Of a stretch of DNA of 39,683 nucleotides, positions 17,146 to 26,133 are shown in pieces. The notes beneath the pieces were generated by a model. The model did not search any database. It was given only the letters and a program-made list of their open reading frames with translations, and was not told the origin of the DNA. The translations under genes and the position numbers were made by a program. This DNA comes from Alphaproteobacteria bacterium (lineage in GTDB: Bacteria; Pseudomonadota; Alphaproteobacteria; CAAGCB01; CAG-977): NCBI GenBank assembly GCA_024413465.1, contig JAKSVU010000015.1, positions 1-39,683 of the forward strand, given 5' to 3'. Each line of letters starts with the position of its first letter. The first letter of the stretch is position 1.

Positions 17146-18481
17146 TCAAATTCTTTCTGATAATTCACTCTCTCGATACTTTACTATTTGTCTGCAACGA
17201 TCAATGTCATCTATAACAAGATTCTCGCCTTTTTCATCAAGTACGAGTATATTCATTGATTCCTTTTCCCAAAAATCATTAAGTTGTTGTGTATTGTCGA
17301 ATACAAATGCAAATACTCCGAAAAGTTGCTGAACATCTCCCGTCGCTGGAACAACATCCCCAACACGCAATCTTTCCTCATAAGAAACAAAATTTTTGTT
17401 AGCAAAAAGTTGTTCTAGCCCTGATATTTTACAAATTTTTCCTGGCTTTAGTATAATATACCAGACAATCACTATCTTATGGTTAAACTCATAAAAACGC
17501 TTACTTGTATCAAAATCCATTTTTCCAGTTAATGAAAACTTCACCAATATATTTGCAGTAGAAATATTGTACTCATTTTCAATTACAGTAGCGGCCAAAC
17601 AACCAGCTCGTCGCAATTCCGCATCATAGAATTTAAATTTTTTCTCTATTTCTCTTACCTTGAACAATAAAAATACTATTTTTAATTCCAACGAACTTTA
17701 TCATTTTTTCTATTTGGGGTTTTATCTCTTTAAAATAGAAATCAATACTTCGATCCGAAACAGTTATTAGCTTAAATACTCGGCCAACCCCCATTTCACT
17801 TGAACCATAATAGAAATCTGTGATCAAACTTTCATAAAGTTGACCATCTTTAATCAAACATTCAATCATTATTTCTTTTTGAGTAGGTAAAAATTCTTCA
17901 ATGATAACACGTTTTCGCCGAGATTTTTCCTTTCCAAATGCTATTGCTTTTTTTGCTTCAATAAAGTTGTGACAAACACTCTGTCCTTTAGAACCACTTC
18001 CATCAACAGGTTTAACAATGATAGGATAGGCTGTAAAATCTTCCGTAATCTCATTTTCTTGATAATTTTGTGGTGTATCTATCCCACACTTTCGACACGT
18101 CGCTTCAAAATTGTCTTTCAGACTAAACAATTCATACTGCTGTTCTGTAGCCAAACAAGGATACCCCATCTGCTTACAAACTTGAATGTACGGTTCATAC
18201 GGCGCATGATACCCCCCAACAATCACGCCATCAATTTCTTCTTTTTTACATAATTTTACGATTGCCTCTACGTCATTAACGTCAATATTATAATACTTGT
18301 CGGCAACAAGCTTGGCTGGAGAATGAACAACATCATCAATATCTGTAACATAAGTCACAATTCCCATAGCCTTTGCCACTTCTACCAGTTGCTTATTTAA
18401 AAAAGCTCCCCCCATTATCAATATTTTTTTTCCGGTAAAATTTTCTGTAGGCAACATATATTTTCGCTCTGGAAATTCCAT
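17146..18481 (-). pseudogene. ATP-grasp ligase gene interrupted by a one-base frameshift
   Basis: The N-terminal frame (18481-17633) has a Rossmann-like preATP-grasp domain (KKILIMGGAFLNKQLVEVAKAMG), then ATP-grasp motifs YPIIVKPVDGSGSKGQSV and RVIIEEFLPTQKEIMIE, and stops shortly after FIVQGKRNREK. The second frame (from about 17637 down to 17146) continues with KFKFYDAELRRAG, the expected metal- and ATP-binding strand, and the usual C-terminal domain. An A6 run on the minus strand (17643-17638) explains it: five As would join the frames as NREKFKFYDAE. I start at ATG 18481, with AAGGA upstream. The intact protein would join a carboxylate to an amine or similar; the substrate is unknown. Either a real pseudogene, a phase-variable tract, or a sequencing error. 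Confidence 0.75.
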
Positions 18482-18544
18482 GCTACGTTCCTTATCATAT
18501 TTCATTATGAAATAACTTATATATTAAAATGATAAAAACAAGGT

Positions 18545-18572
18545 AAAAAAAAAGATCTTCAAAACGAAGACC
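18545..18572 (-). terminator. Intrinsic terminator after tRNA-Gly
   Basis: On the minus strand GGTCTTC pairs with GAAGATC (one G-T) around GTTTT, followed by TTTTTTTTT. It lies 13 bp after the tRNA 3' end. Confidence 0.8.
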
Positions 18573-18584
18573 TTACATTCTAAT

Positions 18585-18659
18585 TGGAGCGGGCGAAGGG
18601 ATTTGAACCCTCGACATCGACCTTGGCAAGGTCGCGCTCTACCCCTGAGCTACACCCGC
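18585..18659 (-). tRNA. tRNA-Gly(GCC)
   Basis: The minus strand folds into a full cloverleaf: acceptor GCGGGTG/CGCCCGC, D-arm GCTC-AGGGGTA-GAGC, anticodon stem CGACC/GGTCG around TTGCCAA (anticodon GCC), and T-arm GAGGG-TTCAAAT-CCCTT. The discriminator T is followed by an encoded CCA. Confidence 0.97.
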
Positions 18660-18728
18660 ATTGCCTAACGACAGGAATATATATATACACTTTTTTTTAT
18701 AATGCAAGTATTTTTTTTAAATTTTTAC

Positions 18729-18792
18729 AAAAAAAATGTCCCTCTTTTTTTACTACCCTAATTTTTAAGGGATAGTCTTTTGAGGGACATTT
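18729..18792 (-). terminator. Long hairpin terminator after the PSGG-repeat protein
   Basis: GTCCCTC (18738-18744) pairs with GAGGGAC (18782-18788), and an inner ACTACCCT/AGGGATAGT stem is nested within. A T-run follows on the minus strand, about 25 bp after the stop of the upstream gene. Confidence 0.7.
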
Positions 18793-18814
18793 TCTATCGT
18801 TTACATAAAGAAAA

Positions 18815-20143
18815 TTATCTGGACATTTTCTTTTTGTTCAAAGCAGCTTGGACTAAACCACCACTTGGTTGACCATAACCAGCAGCCATCAAATTTTTGA
18901 CTTCATCCATATAAGATGATTTCTTTTCTTCTTTTGCTGGTTTTACAGTTTTTACTTCTTCCTGAACAAATGGTTTTTGGACTAAACCACCACTTGGTTG
19001 ACCATATCCCATAGCAAAAATTTTTGAAACCATCTCTTTCCATGATGACTTCTTTTCTTCTTTTGCCGGTTCTGCAACTTTAGCATCTTCTGTTTTAACG
19101 TCTTTGTGAACCAAACCACCGCTCGGATTACCATATGCACCCATTAATTCCCAACCTTCTTTCAAAGATTCTATAAATGATGAGCGTTTTTTTGGTTCTT
19201 CTTTTGCAGGTTCAGTTGCTTTTGCTTCTTCAGCTTTTACGTCCTTATGAACCAAACCACCACTTGGATTACCGTATGCACCCATTAATTCCCAACCTTC
19301 TTTCAAAGATTCCATAAATGAGGAACGTTTCTTTGGTTCTTCGGCTTTAACTTCTAATTTGACCTCTTCAGTTGGTTTTTGGACTAAACCACCACTTGGT
19401 TGACCATAACCAGCAGCCATCAATTTTGCAACTTCATCCATATAAGATGATTTCTTTTCAGAAACTGGTGTCATTAAATTGTCTGCAGCTTCTTTTCTAG
19501 CATCAAAATGCGTCATTCCACCTGAAGGATTACCATAGTTTGCCATAATTTTTTCAACGTCAGCAACGTAGTCAGCACGATCCGCAGCTTTAATTGCACG
19601 TTTGATTTGTTTCAAAGCTAACAAAGTATGCTTAGCTTCAACGAATTTTTCCATTGATGCTTTTTCTTCTTCATTATCAGCAGAAAGTTTTGCTTTTACA
19701 GCAACTTTACCAAAATTATAAGCTGCAATTGCTCCTACAGCCAAACCAGCAGCACATCCCATTTCAGCATCACCTGAAGCAGCACCGATACCTGCAGCTG
19801 TAACAGAAATCAATGAACACAATGCTGTATTCAATATATTCATTTCTGCTTTCATTGGATCTGCCATATATGCAGACGAATCGGTAGCATAATCAATTTT
19901 ATCACGCAAAGGAGCTGCTTTAATAGTGGCTTTTGCTTTTTTCTCTGCAGCTTTTACAGCAGCTTTGGCTTCAGCTCTATTTTCAACAAAAGCAGACATA
20001 TCTGTTTCTTTGCCGTATTCTTCCGCTTTATTTTTAGCTTCTTCTTTTTCAACGTTTCCAATAAATGCCAAAGAACCTGATAAGTATTCTTTCAATTTTT
20101 CATCAACGTTTACTTGTTTTGTTTCTGTTTCAAGTGATAACAT
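18815..20143 (-). CDS. Unknown protein with six YG(Q/N)PSGG repeats
   Basis: I do not recognise this 442-aa protein. Residues 1-100 are charged and helical (Lys/Ala/Glu-rich, likely coiled coil). Residues 103-150 are a Gly/Ala-rich hydrophobic stretch (ISVTAAGIGAASG, GCAAGLAVGAIAAYNFG) that could be a glycine-zipper membrane segment. From residue 195 on, the motif YG(Q/N)PSGG recurs at 203, 246, 290, 337, 380 and 423, each preceded by a short helix such as SSYMDEV..LM or SSFMESLKEGWELM and separated by Lys/Glu-rich linkers. No signal peptide is seen. GAGGAG lies 9 bases before the ATG, so translation should be efficient. It has its own terminator and appears to be monocistronic. A scaffold, membrane-associated organiser or surface-linked protein are all possible. 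Confidence 0.85.
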   Translation of the reverse strand: MLSLETETKQVNVDEKLKEYLSGSLAFIGNVEKEEAKNKAEEYGKETDMSAFVENRAEAKAAVKAAEKKAKATIKAAPLRDKIDYATDSSAYMADPMKAEMNILNTALCSLISVTAAGIGAASGDAEMGCAAGLAVGAIAAYNFGKVAVKAKLSADNEEEKASMEKFVEAKHTLLALKQIKRAIKAADRADYVADVEKIMANYGNPSGGMTHFDARKEAADNLMTPVSEKKSSYMDEVAKLMAAGYGQPSGGLVQKPTEEVKLEVKAEEPKKRSSFMESLKEGWELMGAYGNPSGGLVHKDVKAEEAKATEPAKEEPKKRSSFIESLKEGWELMGAYGNPSGGLVHKDVKTEDAKVAEPAKEEKKSSWKEMVSKIFAMGYGQPSGGLVQKPFVQEEVKTVKPAKEEKKSSYMDEVKNLMAAGYGQPSGGLVQAALNKKKMSR

Positions 20144-20305
20144 AATACACTACTCCTCATGATATATTTAGTTTCATTAAAACATATATTCATTTTTTGT
20201 CAACTATTTTTTGTCTAAAATTTCCAAAAAAAACTTATTTTTTCACAAAAAATAAAGTATATTATGTTTCATAATAAAATTCAGTTATTCAAAGGATAAA
20301 ATTAC

Positions 20306-20770
20306 ATGAATGATGACGTTCAAAATTTCATTAACACCATTCCTAAAAACACCTCTCTACTAGGGCTTGATTTAGGAGATAAAACAATAGGTGTTGCTAT
20401 TTCTGATACCCTTTGGATGACAGCCTCACCGATTAAGACAATTTTTAGAAAATCATTTGAATATGACATGACAGAATTAAAGAAAATAATCGGAACCAGA
20501 ACAATTGGAGCAATCATATCTGGGCTTCCTCTCCAAATGAATGGAAAAGAAGGAGAGCGGGCAAAAATTACGACTGAATTAGCAACAAAAATAGCTTCGA
20601 CTTTAAATCTGCCTTTGTTTTTTCAAGATGAACGCCTATCTTCCCGCGCTGTTGAACAGGTCTTGGTAAAAGATTATAATTTCAGCCGTAAGAAAAGAAA
20701 GCAAACCATTGATTGTGGAGCTGCTTCTTTTATTTTACAGGGATTTTTAGACAAAATTTCCTTAATCTAA
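20306..20770 (+). CDS. ruvX: Putative pre-16S rRNA nuclease / Holliday junction resolvase-like (YqgF)
   Basis: The 154-aa product has the YqgF RNase H-like fold: LLGLDLGDKTIGVAISD at the N-terminus, IISGLPLQMNGKEGERA, FFQDERLSSRAVEQVL and a final IDCGAASFILQGFLD with the conserved Asp. In E. coli this protein finishes 5' maturation of 16S rRNA. AAAGGA precedes the ATG by 9 bases. Its last 9 bases overlap the end of the ankyrin gene on the other strand, so the genes converge with no terminator between them. Confidence 0.95.
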   Translation: MNDDVQNFINTIPKNTSLLGLDLGDKTIGVAISDTLWMTASPIKTIFRKSFEYDMTELKKIIGTRTIGAIISGLPLQMNGKEGERAKITTELATKIASTLNLPLFFQDERLSSRAVEQVLVKDYNFSRKKRKQTIDCGAASFILQGFLDKISLI

Positions 20771-23026
20771 AGAATTTGTTGTTTCTGGAACATCAACGGA
20801 AGTTGCTTTTTCATAATATTTTTGCAGGCGCAAGAATATTTGTGGATTTTCGTTATTTTCTTTTGCCAACAACAAAGCTGTTGCCCCCTCACTACTGATT
20901 GCATAAATATCAGCACCAGATTCAATCAATTTATCCAAAACAACTGGATTAGGATTACTGTTCGCAGCATACATCAAAACAGTTTCACCTCGTTCATCCT
21001 TGGCATTTACATCAGCCCCTAAACAAATTATCTTATCAATAATTTGCACATTTGGATTTGAAGTTGCCGCATGCATCAACGCTGTACAACCTTCATTATC
21101 AACAATATTGATATTCGCACCTAATTTAGCCAATCGATCAATGATTTTAGGATTTGGATTTGATCCTGCCGCATACATCATTGCTGTTTGTCCATTTTCG
21201 TTAACTTCCGTAATTTCAACACCCAATTCAACTAACTTGGACACCATTTTGGGATTGTTATTAAAACTAGCAGCATACATCAACATTGTACAGCCACTCT
21301 TATTTTTTTCATGAACGTCAACACCTAATTCGACTAATCGATTAATTATTCGAGGATTGTTATTATAACAAACTGCAAAAGTTAAAGCAGAAAAGCCATT
21401 TTTATTCACAGAATGAATATCAGCACCCAATTCTACTAACTTTGAAATAACATCAGGATTACTATTATAACCAGCAGCACGCATCAAAGCTGTTCTTCCG
21501 TTTTTATCAACAGAGTTAATTTTAGCTCCCAATTTTACTAATTTTTCAATAATCAAAGGATTATCATTATACGATGCTGCTTCCATTAAAGCCGTACAAC
21601 CACTTTCATCAGCATCATTTACGTCGGCTCCCAATGAAACTAACTTTTCAATTATTTCTGGATTTTTATTTGATCCGGATGCGTATATTAAAGAAGTGCA
21701 ACCATATCTATCTCTAGAACGAACGTCTATTCCCAAAGAAACAAGTTTATCTATCATTTTTGGATTATTATTATCTTTAGCTGCACCCATCAAAGTCGTT
21801 TGCTGCAACTGATTTCTCTGGCGAACGTCTGCTCCTAACTCAACGAAACGATCTATCATTTCAGGATTTTGATTATAATGAGCAGCAAAAGTTAAAGCTG
21901 TCCACCCATTTGCATCAGTTGCCTCTAAATCAGCTCCCAACTTAACTAACTTACTAATAACCTTTGGATTATCATTATATCGAGCAGCCTGCATCAATGC
22001 TGTACAACCATTATCATCTGTTTCATCGACATCAGCTCCCAAACGAACAAGTTCATCAATAACGTTCGGATTTGGATTATGACGAACAGCATGCATTAAA
22101 CTTGAACAACCATACTGATCTGTTTCATTAAAATTAGCCCCCAATTTAACTAACTTATCAATCATTTGTGGATTTGGATTATATGATGCAGCATGCATTA
22201 AAATTGAACATCCATATCGGTCTGTTTCATTAAAATCTGCCCCTAAATCTACAAGTTTATCGATAATTTTAGGATTTGAGTTATATCTTGCTGCATACAT
22301 CAAAGCAGTACAACCATACTCATCCATTTCTTCTAAATCAGCACCAAGTTCAACGAATTTATCCAACATAACAGGTTTTTCACTATAACTCACTGCGTAC
22401 ATTAAGGCTGTCCAACCATATTTATCAGTAGCATAAACGTCAGCACCTAACTCTATACACTTATCAATCAATTCAGGATTTGAATTATATGAAGCTGCAT
22501 ACATTAACGGCGTACAACCATCTTTATCTTGAGCATTTATATTTGCTCCCAAATGCACCAAATGTTCTAACACTTCTGGATTTTCATTATATTTGGCCGC
22601 ATAGATTAAAGCTGTTGAATTTCTTTGATCTGTATCTTCTATATCTGCACCAAGTTTAACCAACATATCTACGATTTCTGGATTTTCATTATATTGAGCT
22701 GCATACATCAAAGCAGTCATTCCCTTATCATCACATTCATCAATATCTGCATTTAATTGAACTAATGCTTTAACAATCTCGGGATTATAGTTGTATTGAG
22801 CTGCATACATTAAAACAGAGCTACCATCATTATCAACTTCATCGATATCAGCTCCAGCAGAAACCATTTTTTCAACAATTAACGGATCAACAACTTGTTG
22901 AACAGCATGCATCAAAGGTGTACAGCCATTCATATCTTTCTTTCTTAACATAACAATATCTTTTGTTAATTGTTCAACTTCTTCCAAAGACAACTTTGAA
23001 TAATCGACGTTAAAAAAAGAAATCAT
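20762..23026 (-). CDS. Ankyrin-repeat protein with 21 repeats
   Basis: A short N-terminal region (MISFFNVDYSKLSLEEVEQLT) is followed by 21 near-regular 33-residue ankyrin repeats with consensus G.TALMYAA.YN.NP.IIDKLVELGAD.......D, running to the C-terminus (754 aa). ATG 23026 has AAGG just upstream; the upstream in-frame start would add eight hydrophobic residues. No signal peptide or enzyme domain is seen, so it is either cytoplasmic or exported by a route not visible here. Long ankyrin proteins in alphaproteobacteria are often host-interaction factors, which fits a host-associated life, but cytosolic partner binding is equally possible. The repeats are unusually uniform (NNNP/NPNP spacing), suggesting recent expansion. 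Confidence 0.95.
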   Translation of the reverse strand: MISFFNVDYSKLSLEEVEQLTKDIVMLRKKDMNGCTPLMHAVQQVVDPLIVEKMVSAGADIDEVDNDGSSVLMYAAQYNYNPEIVKALVQLNADIDECDDKGMTALMYAAQYNENPEIVDMLVKLGADIEDTDQRNSTALIYAAKYNENPEVLEHLVHLGANINAQDKDGCTPLMYAASYNSNPELIDKCIELGADVYATDKYGWTALMYAVSYSEKPVMLDKFVELGADLEEMDEYGCTALMYAARYNSNPKIIDKLVDLGADFNETDRYGCSILMHAASYNPNPQMIDKLVKLGANFNETDQYGCSSLMHAVRHNPNPNVIDELVRLGADVDETDDNGCTALMQAARYNDNPKVISKLVKLGADLEATDANGWTALTFAAHYNQNPEMIDRFVELGADVRQRNQLQQTTLMGAAKDNNNPKMIDKLVSLGIDVRSRDRYGCTSLIYASGSNKNPEIIEKLVSLGADVNDADESGCTALMEAASYNDNPLIIEKLVKLGAKINSVDKNGRTALMRAAGYNSNPDVISKLVELGADIHSVNKNGFSALTFAVCYNNNPRIINRLVELGVDVHEKNKSGCTMLMYAASFNNNPKMVSKLVELGVEITEVNENGQTAMMYAAGSNPNPKIIDRLAKLGANINIVDNEGCTALMHAATSNPNVQIIDKIICLGADVNAKDERGETVLMYAANSNPNPVVLDKLIESGADIYAISSEGATALLLAKENNENPQIFLRLQKYYEKATSVDVPETTNSLD

Positions 23027-23142
23027 AAGGATAACCTTTATAAAAAACACTTTTCCAGAATATAATTATTTTACGCATGAAAAATTAAAATTTTTTTAAA
23101 ATCAACTTGTTACTTCTCATTCCTCTAAAAAATCAAGAACAT

Positions 23143-23167
23143 GAAAAAGGGCAGTAAAAACTGCCCT
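23143..23167 (-). terminator. Intrinsic terminator after the OmpA-family gene
   Basis: GGGCAGT and ACTGCCC form a perfect 7-bp stem around a 4-base loop, with TTTTTC following on the minus strand, 28 bp after the stop. Confidence 0.85.
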
Positions 23168-23194
23168 TACTCACAAAAATATATCTGTAAAATT

Positions 23195-24211
23195 CTATTT
23201 TACAACGTCGATTTCAACACGACGATCTGCAGCTAAACATTTATTCAATTCAGCTTTTTCTTTTATTGAATCACAAGAATTTCCAACAAGAGAATTTGTT
23301 TCCCCACGACCTTCTACTTTTTTAACTTGATCAGCAAAGCCGTTTGAACGAAGGATATCTGCTATAGCATCAGCACGTTTTTGTGAAAGAACTTTATTTG
23401 ATTCCTCAGAACCAATACGATCTGTGTATCCATATACATTGAAGTTAACGTCTTTTTCACCTTTAAAATCAGCCAACGCATTCATCAATTGTTTCTTATT
23501 TTCCTGATTTAATTTAGAGCTAGCTGAACCAAACATACTTGGAATCAATTTCATATTTTTAGCTTTAGCAGCTGCTACAGGTGTTGATCCAACAACGACT
23601 TTACGAACAACATGTTCTTCAGATGATTTATTTTCTCCAAATCTAAATACTAAACCTAAATAAACGTCATTCATTTTAATATGGGTTTTTGTATAAGCTC
23701 CTTCAATATGAGTTTTAGCACGACCAAAATCCATATATCTGTAACCTAAATCTAATGATAAGGCATCTGTTAATTCATATTGAACACCAACTCCTGCATG
23801 AAGTCCTAATTTAGAAAAATCCTTTGAATATTTTTCATATCCTAAATGAATTTTGCCCAAAGAAACACCTGCACCAATATATGGTGTAAAATCTGTATCA
23901 TTTTTGAAACTATAGAACTGTGACAATCCAACGGATTTTAATTTTAATTCACCTTCTAAACCTTTATAAATATCTTTAAATTCATCTGTCTGAAAATATT
24001 CAAGTTCTGTGCTAAAATTTGAATAATCAACACCTGCAGAAAGGCTAAATCCAAAAGCTTTATCATCAAAATTGGATCTGGTTTTACGTTCACTATATTG
24101 AGCATCTGTTCTATGTCCATAAACGCCAACATATGGTGTCATTTCAGCTTTTGCAGAAGTTGCTACGATTGTTGACAAAACTGCAAGACCTAACATACTT
24201 TTTTTAAACAT
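23195..24211 (-). CDS. OmpA-family outer-membrane protein
   Basis: The 338-aa precursor starts with a signal peptide (MFKKSMLGLAVLSTIVATSAKA, cleavage before EMTPYVG). An eight-strand beta-barrel follows (YVGVYGHRT..., FTPYIGAGVSLG..., LSLDLGYRYMDFG), then a linker and a C-terminal OmpA peptidoglycan-binding domain (VNFNVYGYTDRIGSEESNKVLSQKRADAIADIL, with the NKVLSQKRA motif). It anchors the outer membrane to the cell wall. ATG 24211 has GGAG 6 bases upstream and the only sensible signal peptide; an upstream start would add 18 residues. The barrel region resembles the Rickettsia/Anaplasma-type surface antigens. Cys at CDSIKEKAELNKC could form a disulfide. Confidence 0.95.
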   Translation of the reverse strand: MFKKSMLGLAVLSTIVATSAKAEMTPYVGVYGHRTDAQYSERKTRSNFDDKAFGFSLSAGVDYSNFSTELEYFQTDEFKDIYKGLEGELKLKSVGLSQFYSFKNDTDFTPYIGAGVSLGKIHLGYEKYSKDFSKLGLHAGVGVQYELTDALSLDLGYRYMDFGRAKTHIEGAYTKTHIKMNDVYLGLVFRFGENKSSEEHVVRKVVVGSTPVAAAKAKNMKLIPSMFGSASSKLNQENKKQLMNALADFKGEKDVNFNVYGYTDRIGSEESNKVLSQKRADAIADILRSNGFADQVKKVEGRGETNSLVGNSCDSIKEKAELNKCLAADRRVEIDVVK

Positions 24212-24248
24212 TATTTTCTCCATTAAAGATTGTTTAAAATTACATTTT

Positions 24249-24659
24249 TTAAATAATAATTCCATTCAAATGATCAATTTCATGTTGAATAATTTGAGCG
24301 GGAAAATTGCAAAAATTATCTACCTTTTCTTGAAATTTTTCATCAAAAAATTTTACTCTTATATTTTTATACCGAATTGTTGATCTTTGTCCCTGTAAGG
24401 ATAAACACCCTTCGGAAGCCTGATATGGATTTCTGTATTTTATAATTTCAGGATTAAACATAACCTGTTGTTTTCCATTATTATCAAAAATAATAACACG
24501 CTTTAAAAAACCTATCATATTTCCAGCCATTCCCACACATTCATCGGCATGAGCTGTCAGCGTATCCTTTAAATCTGTTGCCACAGCTAAATCCATTACT
24601 GTTGCATCTTCGGATTTTTTAGCTAAAAAAGCTTCATCTTTAACAATTGGACGAATCAT
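24249..24659 (-). CDS. Short peptide deformylase-like protein
   Basis: At 136 aa it is shorter than def at 10688-11194. Motif II (SEGCLSLQG, Cys85) and motif III (IIQHEIDHLNG, His126, Glu127, His130) are intact, so the metal site should form. Motif I is altered: VGMAGNMIG (42-50) replaces GxGLAAPQ, so the oxyanion Gln is replaced by Met. A short deformylase subfamily with GMAxNMIG exists in databases as I recall; its substrate is not established. It follows the YdbC-like gene by 4 bp and is probably co-transcribed with it. Confidence 0.85.
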   Translation of the reverse strand: MIRPIVKDEAFLAKKSEDATVMDLAVATDLKDTLTAHADECVGMAGNMIGFLKRVIIFDNNGKQQVMFNPEIIKYRNPYQASEGCLSLQGQRSTIRYKNIRVKFFDEKFQEKVDNFCNFPAQIIQHEIDHLNGIII

Positions 24660-24663
24660 AAAA

Positions 24664-24879
24664 TTACATACCAGCCAATATTTTCTTTAATTCAGCCATT
24701 TCATCTTCGGTCATTGTAACACCCTTCCCCATTTTTTCATGGTTTGGATCCCACTCACGAATATCATATTTTGGAACACCACCATTCCAAGATATTTTAT
24801 TTAACTCTTTACGCCAACCTTTAGCATTTTCAGATAAAACACCTATTTCTTCAACAATATCATATTGGATATCAGCCAT
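24664..24879 (-). CDS. YdbC/PC4-like single-stranded nucleic-acid-binding protein
   Basis: The 71-aa protein (ADIQYDIVEEIGVLSENAKG, ELNKISWNGGVPKYDIREW, HEKMGKGVTMTEDEM) matches the small YdbC family, related to the eukaryotic PC4 coactivator fold, which binds single-stranded DNA. GAGGAG lies 7 bases before ATG 24879, which I prefer to an ATG five codons earlier. It may act in transcription or repair. It directly precedes the deformylase-like gene by 4 bp. Confidence 0.85.
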   Translation of the reverse strand: MADIQYDIVEEIGVLSENAKGWRKELNKISWNGGVPKYDIREWDPNHEKMGKGVTMTEDEMAELKKILAGM

Positions 24880-24948
24880 TATATAACTCCTCATTATAAA
24901 CTTCGCTTAATAAGATATATAAAACAAAGGAAAAATTCCACTATAATT

Positions 24949-26133
24949 TTATCTACGTCTCAATTCGGCAGCAAAAAATCCATCTGTTCCGTATACTGCG
25001 GGATGAATATGTATCATTTTTTCCGTTGTACAATTTTTACCAACAATCTGGTTAAAACGATTTGATAAATCTACCAATTCAAAATCGGTATGATTATTTA
25101 AGAAGGCCTGAATTTGATTATCATTTTCATCTTTATCTAAAGAACAGGTAATATAAAACAACCGTCCATTTTTTTTGACAGCTCTACAAGATTTTTCCAA
25201 AATCTCAGTTTGCACTTTAATAATTTCTTTCGATTGTTTTTCCGTTATTCTCCAACGAGCATCTGGGGAACGACGCCACGTTCCTATTCCCGTACAAGGA
25301 GCATCAACAACAACCAAATCATATTCTGCCTTTATTCCCTTGTAATCATTTAACAAAATAATATTTTGAGATCCGGCACGCATAGCTCTGTCAGGTAAAT
25401 CTTTCAGCCTTTTTTTATTCATATCAATTGCATAGACCATTCCTGAATTTTTCATCAAAGCTGACAAAACAAGTGTTTTTCCACCTGCACCAGCACACCA
25501 ATCAATTACTTTTTCACCAGGTTTTGCTCCTGTCAACAAAGCAACTAATTGAGAGCCCTCATCTTGAACCTCTATCAAACCATCTCTAAACAAATCAGTT
25601 TGATCCAATTGAACTCGTTGTTTTAATTCAATTCCCATGGGGCTATAGATTGTTTTTTCTCCGCACCCTAATTTTTCCAAGACTTCATCGCGTGTCGTTT
25701 TTAAAGGATTTATTCTGACATTTGTCAAAGCAGGTTTTGTCATAGCAATCAAATCATCAGTATCAATTTTATTTTTTAACCAATCTGGACATTCTGCAAC
25801 TTCATCAATACCTTTAAAATTCACGATTTCATCATCTAACAAAGGTTCTGGAGCATAATGTTCACCTGTAAAATAAATTGATGGATCTTCATTATTTTCT
25901 TGTAAATACAAGCTAACTGCAACCCTAGGTGTCAAAGGATTTTTTAAAGATTGATAACGACCATAATGACGCAAAATAAACCAAACGACGTCAGCAATAT
26001 AGCGTCTATCTTTTGAACCGATATATCTATGGTTTCTAAAATACAAATTTAAAGTATTGTCCGCAGGATCTTCAAACTTAAATAATTCCGTCAATATCTC
26101 GACAACAGCCCCTATGCGTCCCGTGGATTTCAT
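24949..26133 (-). CDS. RsmB/NOP-family rRNA (cytosine-C5)-methyltransferase
   Basis: The 394-aa protein has an N-terminal region of NusB-like helices (about residues 1-90), then the SAM-binding site VIDWCAGAGGKTLVLSALM and the two Cys motifs of the m5C enzymes, VDAPCTGIGTWRRSPD and ITCSLDKDEND. It probably methylates a cytosine of 16S rRNA (position 967 if it is true RsmB). The ATG overlaps the stop of rlmE by 4 bases. It is the last gene of the ppx-rlmE-rsmB string. Confidence 0.92.
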   Translation of the reverse strand: MKSTGRIGAVVEILTELFKFEDPADNTLNLYFRNHRYIGSKDRRYIADVVWFILRHYGRYQSLKNPLTPRVAVSLYLQENNEDPSIYFTGEHYAPEPLLDDEIVNFKGIDEVAECPDWLKNKIDTDDLIAMTKPALTNVRINPLKTTRDEVLEKLGCGEKTIYSPMGIELKQRVQLDQTDLFRDGLIEVQDEGSQLVALLTGAKPGEKVIDWCAGAGGKTLVLSALMKNSGMVYAIDMNKKRLKDLPDRAMRAGSQNIILLNDYKGIKAEYDLVVVDAPCTGIGTWRRSPDARWRITEKQSKEIIKVQTEILEKSCRAVKKNGRLFYITCSLDKDENDNQIQAFLNNHTDFELVDLSNRFNQIVGKNCTTEKMIHIHPAVYGTDGFFAAELRRR

